This document shows positions 60,771 to 64,000 of a stretch of 64,000 bases of DNA, piece by piece. The notes beneath the pieces are model-generated. The model had not been told where the DNA came from, made no database searches, and saw only the letters and a list, made by a program, of their open reading frames with translations. Source of the DNA: Flavobacterium sediminilitoris. Its GTDB lineage: Bacteria > Bacteroidota > Bacteroidia > Flavobacteriales > Flavobacteriaceae. A program made the position numbers and the translations under genes. Every line of letters begins with the position of its first letter. The first letter of the stretch is position 1. The stretch covers positions 62,001-126,000 of the forward strand of contig NZ_CP090145.1 of assembly GCF_023008245.1 (NCBI RefSeq), read 5' to 3'.

Positions 60771-61821
60771 ATAATTGAATTATATCTTCCCAATTTAATT
60801 GTTCATCATTTTCGATATCTCTAGTCGCCTTCTTCCCTAATAATGATTCAAAATGTTCGGCTAAGATTTTACCTGTTCCTGGTCTCTTTACCCAAATATT
60901 TTCTTTGGTGAAAATTTCATCTTTTTTAATTTTTTTTATAGAACAAACTGTTGCGAAAGCAAAATCGATAGTTACTTGTTCTTCTTTCGCAGGTTTTTTA
61001 GTTCCGCCTCGCATAAGTGCAATTTCAGCCGAACTAACAATCAATTCCTTACAAGCTTTCTCATCCATACTGCAAATAATATCTGGTCCTGTTCTTTGCA
61101 TATGATCTGTAAAGTGACGTTCTAAAATAGAAGCTCCAAGAGCAACCGCACCTAAACAAGCATTATTATTTAAAGTATGATCGGATAAACCAAAAACTTT
61201 ATCTGGAAAAGCATTATGCATCTCTACCATAGCACCAAAACGAACCAAATGAATAGGAGTTGGATATAAATTAGTTGTATGCAATAATACTACTGGAACT
61301 TTATGCTTATCAAAAATAGCAACTGCTTTTTGAATGCTTTCAATAGTATTCATTCCTGTACTTAAAATAACAGGTTTACCAAATGAAGCAATATGCTCTA
61401 ATAAAGGATAATTGTTACATTCTCCCGAACCAATTTTATAAGCTGGAATATCAAATTTCTTCAATCTTTCAGCAGCAGCTCTTGAAAAAGGAGTAGAAAT
61501 AAAAATCATGCCTTTACTTTCAACATAGTTTTTTAGTTCTAACTCTTCTTGTTCATTTAAAGCGCAACGCTCCATTATTTCATAGATAGAAACATCTGCA
61601 TTTCCTGGAATTACTTTTTTTGCAGCACCGCTCATCTCGTCTTCAACAATATGCGTTTGATGTTTTACTACTTCAACTCCTGCTTTATATGCAGCATCAA
61701 CCATTTGTTTCGCTACTTGTAAAGAGCCTTCATGATTTATACCAATTTCGGCAATAACTAAAGGTGGAAAATCTTGTCCAATTTTTCTTCCTGAAATTTC
61801 TATATAAGGGTTCATTCGCAA
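60763..61821 (-). CDS. neuB: N-acetylneuraminate synthase (nonulosonic acid synthase)
   Basis: A 352-residue enzyme condensing a ManNAc-type sugar with phosphoenolpyruvate to give a sialic or legionaminic acid. The TIM barrel (about 15-275) has [66 protein letters not shown] and [10 protein letters not shown] with [18 protein letters not shown]-terminal SAF (antifreeze-like) domain (about 290-350) has [20 protein letters not shown]. All catalytic-site segments are present. ATG 61821 gives MRMNPYIEI; the second Met is also possible. It sits one base from neuA in the same operon. Confidence 0.95.
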   Translation of the reverse strand: MRMNPYIEISGRKIGQDFPPLVIAEIGINHEGSLQVAKQMVDAAYKAGVEVVKHQTHIVEDEMSGAAKKVIPGNADVSIYEIMERCALNEQEELELKNYVESKGMIFISTPFSRAAAERLKKFDIPAYKIGSGECNNYPLLEHIASFGKPVILSTGMNTIESIQKAVAIFDKHKVPVVLLHTTNLYPTPIHLVRFGAMVEMHNAFPDKVFGLSDHTLNNNACLGAVALGASILERHFTDHMQRTGPDIICSMDEKACKELIVSSAEIALMRGGTKKPAKEEQVTIDFAFATVCSIKKIKKDEIFTKENIWVKRPGTGKILAEHFESLLGKKATRDIENDEQLNWEDIIQLYD

Positions 61822-62490
61822 TTACATTTTTATATACTTACTATACAGGTATTCTGCATATTCAAAGTCTTCTTTTGTATCAATATCTACAGTTGCAAAA
61901 ATATGATTTATTTGAAAAGGGAAGGCATTTTTACTAATAATGATATCCTCAAGAATTAAATTAGCTTTGGTTATATACAATAGTCCATTTTCGTAAAACA
62001 GAGGGTCTAAATCTTGGCTTCTTTGACCGAATTTATAATTAAAAGGTTCAAATTTATTGTTTTTAATTTTACCTAATTTGTGATAATCTTGAGAAACGGT
62101 AAATAAACTTTCACAATTATTGTCTTTAAAAACCTGATAAGCATTTTGTAACAAATCAGCTTGTCTTAATGGATTTGTTACTTGTAGTAAAACAACATTT
62201 TCAATTTCTACACTTATAGTTTCCAAAACATGTTTTAATGCTGAAACAGTTGGTTCATTATCTCCCGAAATTTCCTTTGGCCTATCTATAACTTTTGCAC
62301 CATATTCTAAAGCTATTTTTTTTATTTCATCATCATCTGTAGAAACATAAACATCTTTTATAAAGGAATGTTTTTTTGCATATAAAATACTATGAGCAAC
62401 AAGAGGAATATCTCCTAGCAATTTAATATTTTTCTTTGGTAATCTCTTAGATCCTCCTCTAGCAGGTAATATTGCAATTGTTTTATTCAT
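61822..62490 (-). CDS. neuA: CMP-N-acetylneuraminate (acylneuraminate) cytidylyltransferase
   Basis: A 222-residue enzyme that activates the nonulosonic acid with CTP, forming the CMP-sugar used by transferases. The N-terminal nucleotide motif AILPARGGSKRLPKKNIKLL is textbook CMP-sugar synthetase, followed by VYVSTDDDEIKKIALEYG, VVLLQVTNPLRQADLLQN and the C-terminal IFATVDIDTKEDFEYAEYL with the metal-binding aspartates. It overlaps the acyltransferase gene by eight bases and touches neuB. Whether the substrate is Neu5Ac or legionaminic acid is not decidable by eye. Confidence 0.95.
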   Translation of the reverse strand: MNKTIAILPARGGSKRLPKKNIKLLGDIPLVAHSILYAKKHSFIKDVYVSTDDDEIKKIALEYGAKVIDRPKEISGDNEPTVSALKHVLETISVEIENVVLLQVTNPLRQADLLQNAYQVFKDNNCESLFTVSQDYHKLGKIKNNKFEPFNYKFGQRSQDLDPLFYENGLLYITKANLILEDIIISKNAFPFQINHIFATVDIDTKEDFEYAEYLYSKYIKM

Positions 62491-63115
62491 AGATGCTAGT
62501 TTTATTTGTAAAATCTTTTAAAAATAAAGGTTTTAATCTTTCTAGTTCCTCATTTGATTGATCCCACCATTTTAACTCTTCAATTTCAGTAATAATAGTA
62601 TTAGAGAATCGCTTTTTAATTTCTTTTGCAGGTATACCTCCAACAATTGTATACGGAGGAACGTCATTACTGATAACACTACCAGCTGCAAGAATAGCAC
62701 CATTACCTATTTTCACATTTCCAACTACAATAACACCATGACCTATCCAAACATCATTTCCAATTTCAATTTTATGCTCCGATTTTAATTTCTTTAACTC
62801 ACCTTTAAACAAATTTTGATTAATATAAGTTGCCATATATGTAGTTGGATGATTAGTGGCATGTAAAGCAACATCAACTCCTAATTGACAATATTTTCCA
62901 ATGGTAATTTTTCCATTTAATAAATTATTATATCCTAATGTTGTAGCATAACCAATTTTGATATTTCCAGAAAAGTTACAACCATCAGGAACTGCGTTTT
63001 TACCTTCAAAGGTTACATTTTGCAAACCTCTTGAAAAACCAGAAAGCTTAACTTTTTCTTGTTTATCTACGACATTTAAAAAATAATATAATATTTTTTT
63101 TATTAATTTTCTCAT
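62483..63115 (-). CDS. hexapeptide-repeat O-acetyltransferase (CatB/XAT type)
   Basis: A 210-residue left-handed beta-helix acyltransferase. Hexapeptide repeats run through GKITIGKYCQLGVDVALH, IGNDVWIGHGVIVVGNVKIG and NGAILAAGSVISNDVPPYTI, ending VGGIPAKEIKKRF. The catalytic histidine region is LHATNHPTTYMA. This branch uses acetyl-CoA to acetylate hydroxyls of sugars or drugs. Beside neuA it probably O-acetylates the nonulosonic acid or another residue of the glycan. It is preceded by the GT2 gene on the same strand, nine bases away. Confidence 0.9.
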   Translation of the reverse strand: MRKLIKKILYYFLNVVDKQEKVKLSGFSRGLQNVTFEGKNAVPDGCNFSGNIKIGYATTLGYNNLLNGKITIGKYCQLGVDVALHATNHPTTYMATYINQNLFKGELKKLKSEHKIEIGNDVWIGHGVIVVGNVKIGNGAILAAGSVISNDVPPYTIVGGIPAKEIKKRFSNTIITEIEELKWWDQSNEELERLKPLFLKDFTNKTSIYE

Positions 63116-63123
63116 TCAACAAT

Positions 63124-64000
63124 TTACATGTTATTTTTTATTGATCTAGTATAAATTAAATCAAATAGTTTTACCACTAATTTCTCTTTATATTTAAATA
63201 CAAAAGAATTATTTCTTTTTGGCTTAAAATTTAAACTTAAATTAACAATTGACTTTTCTAAATTTTTACTCTTTAAAACATTGCTTTTTTGAACATTAGT
63301 CATCCATTCTTCTACATTGTTTCCCATATGATATGCATAATTATTAAAAGTAGATAATCTCAATCCTCCTGAAAAATCAATAGGTCCATCACAATAATTA
63401 TACACCGAATTTTGCCCAATCAAAGTAAGAGATGGCTTTTTGGGCACATTTTCAAAAAATATTTCTCTGTTAATTGTTAATATTTGATGTGCACTACCTA
63501 AAATAGCTTTGTGATTCTTACTTTCTACTATAGGCCATAATTCTTCTTTTTTACACTCTTTATCCCAATTCAAACTTTTTAAATATAAATTATAATCTTC
63601 AACATTTTCAGGAATAGCTTCTAAAACAAACTTAAGTTTTTTAGTAATTATTTTTGCCAGAGTTGAACTATTAGCATATCTATAGGTACTTTTAACTGCA
63701 ATTGGTGAAACAGAACCAACATTTTTAAAAAAATTAAAATTTTTCTCAACCTCTTGTTGCCAACCAAATTTAAAAAGTATATCTACATCTGAAATGGTTA
63801 TTAATGGTTCTCTAGAAGCTCTTGCTGCACCAACGATTGCATCCATTTTACCAATATTTTCATTATGATGTATTACTGCATTAATTTCATTATTCTGATA
63901 TTTATCATTTATAAAATCGACTACTTCTTTACAAGAAGCATTATTAACAACAGTAATAGCGCATGAACTATTTATTGTTGTTATCGCTGATTCTAAACAC
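63124..64000 (-). CDS. glycosyltransferase family 2 protein (N-terminus beyond window)
   Basis: The minus-strand frame is open from its stop at 63124 through the right edge; the first ATG inside the window (63846) is internal. In the edge part one reads ITVVNNASCKEVVDFI and HHNENIGKMDAIVGAARASR, the usual GT2 nucleotide-binding region, then PLITISDVDILFKFGW with the D-x-D metal site (ISDVDI). The rest (about 230 residues) has GGLRLSTFNNYAYHMGNNVE, a GT2-like acceptor region. It is the first visible gene of the operon. The glycosyltransferase call is good; the sugar is unknown. Confidence 0.85.
   Translation of the reverse strand, partial: CLESAITTINSSCAITVVNNASCKEVVDFINDKYQNNEINAVIHHNENIGKMDAIVGAARASREPLITISDVDILFKFGWQQEVEKNFNFFKNVGSVSPIAVKSTYRYANSSTLAKIITKKLKFVLEAIPENVEDYNLYLKSLNWDKECKKEELWPIVESKNHKAILGSAHQILTINREIFFENVPKKPSLTLIGQNSVYNYCDGPIDFSGGLRLSTFNNYAYHMGNNVEEWMTNVQKSNVLKSKNLEKSIVNLSLNFKPKRNNSFVFKYKEKLVVKLFDLIYTRSIKNNM

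Noticed and set aside
48667..64000. Flippase (Wzx) or ABC exporter within the glycan operon
   Set aside because: None of the minus-strand genes in the window has the matching fold; it may lie beyond the right edge.

Overview
The window is a chromosomal stretch from a member of the Bacteroidetes, almost certainly family Flavobacteriaceae. The DNA is very AT-rich (hand-counted 60-base lines give about 30% GC). Leaders are A-rich without Shine-Dalgarno sequences. At least fourteen sites match the Bacteroidetes -7 promoter consensus TAnnTTTG. Secreted proteins end in type IX secretion (T9SS) sorting domains, a PorV/PorQ-type protein is present, and many genes belong to families typical of flavobacteria (DUF2721, DUF2805, DUF2891, DUF4105, DUF6252, DUF983). 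The organism probably makes carotenoids and a surface glycan containing a nonulosonic (sialic-type) acid.

Layout. 1-32.6 kb is mostly housekeeping with some envelope genes: htpG, an astacin-type lipoprotein protease, a TonB-plug outer-membrane barrel, an esterase/beta-propeller/GNAT trio, a soluble TPR hybrid histidine kinase, an L,D-transpeptidase-like lipoprotein, an EamA transporter, aqpZ, an AlkB-like dioxygenase, an M61 protease, DUF819 and DUF4369 proteins, tRNA-Thr(UGU), an idi-queD-bcp-manA operon, a cold-shock-domain protein, a COG2509 flavoprotein, recQ, and a kdsD-tatC-(AhpD-like)-lptB cluster. Many of these have clear terminators and -7 boxes, and several of the boxes force a start codon downstream of the longest reading frame.

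32.6-40.9 kb is the accessory part. It holds an orphan promoter driving a likely non-coding structured transcript, a T9SS protein, and two direct copies of a 215-bp repeat (33972-34186 and 36612-36826). Between the copies lie a transposase remnant, a frameshifted decayed gene, a hairpin element and a GC-richer SDR reductase plus Crp/Fnr regulator pair. Next come a truncated fragment that may derive from a lipase-like gene, and the full-length lipase-like T9SS gene itself, split by one in-frame amber codon.

40.9-46.3 kb carries crtI-crtB-crtZ, preceded by a MerR regulator with CarH/LitR-type B12-photoreceptor hallmarks, then a GH25 lysozyme and pssA. The idi gene at 21.5 kb supplies the isoprenoid precursor step for this pathway.

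46.4-48.7 kb encodes a PorV/PorQ-family protein and a DUF4105 membrane protein. From 48.7 kb to the right edge is one long minus-strand surface-polysaccharide operon: GT2 (cut by the window edge), acyltransferase, neuA, neuB, a SAM-fold protein, neuC, several glycosyltransferases (one resembling the GT42/DUF115 fold), a methyltransferase, an O-antigen polymerase/ligase and an initiating sugar-phosphate transferase. No CRISPR array, rRNA, complete insertion sequence or replication origin was seen.
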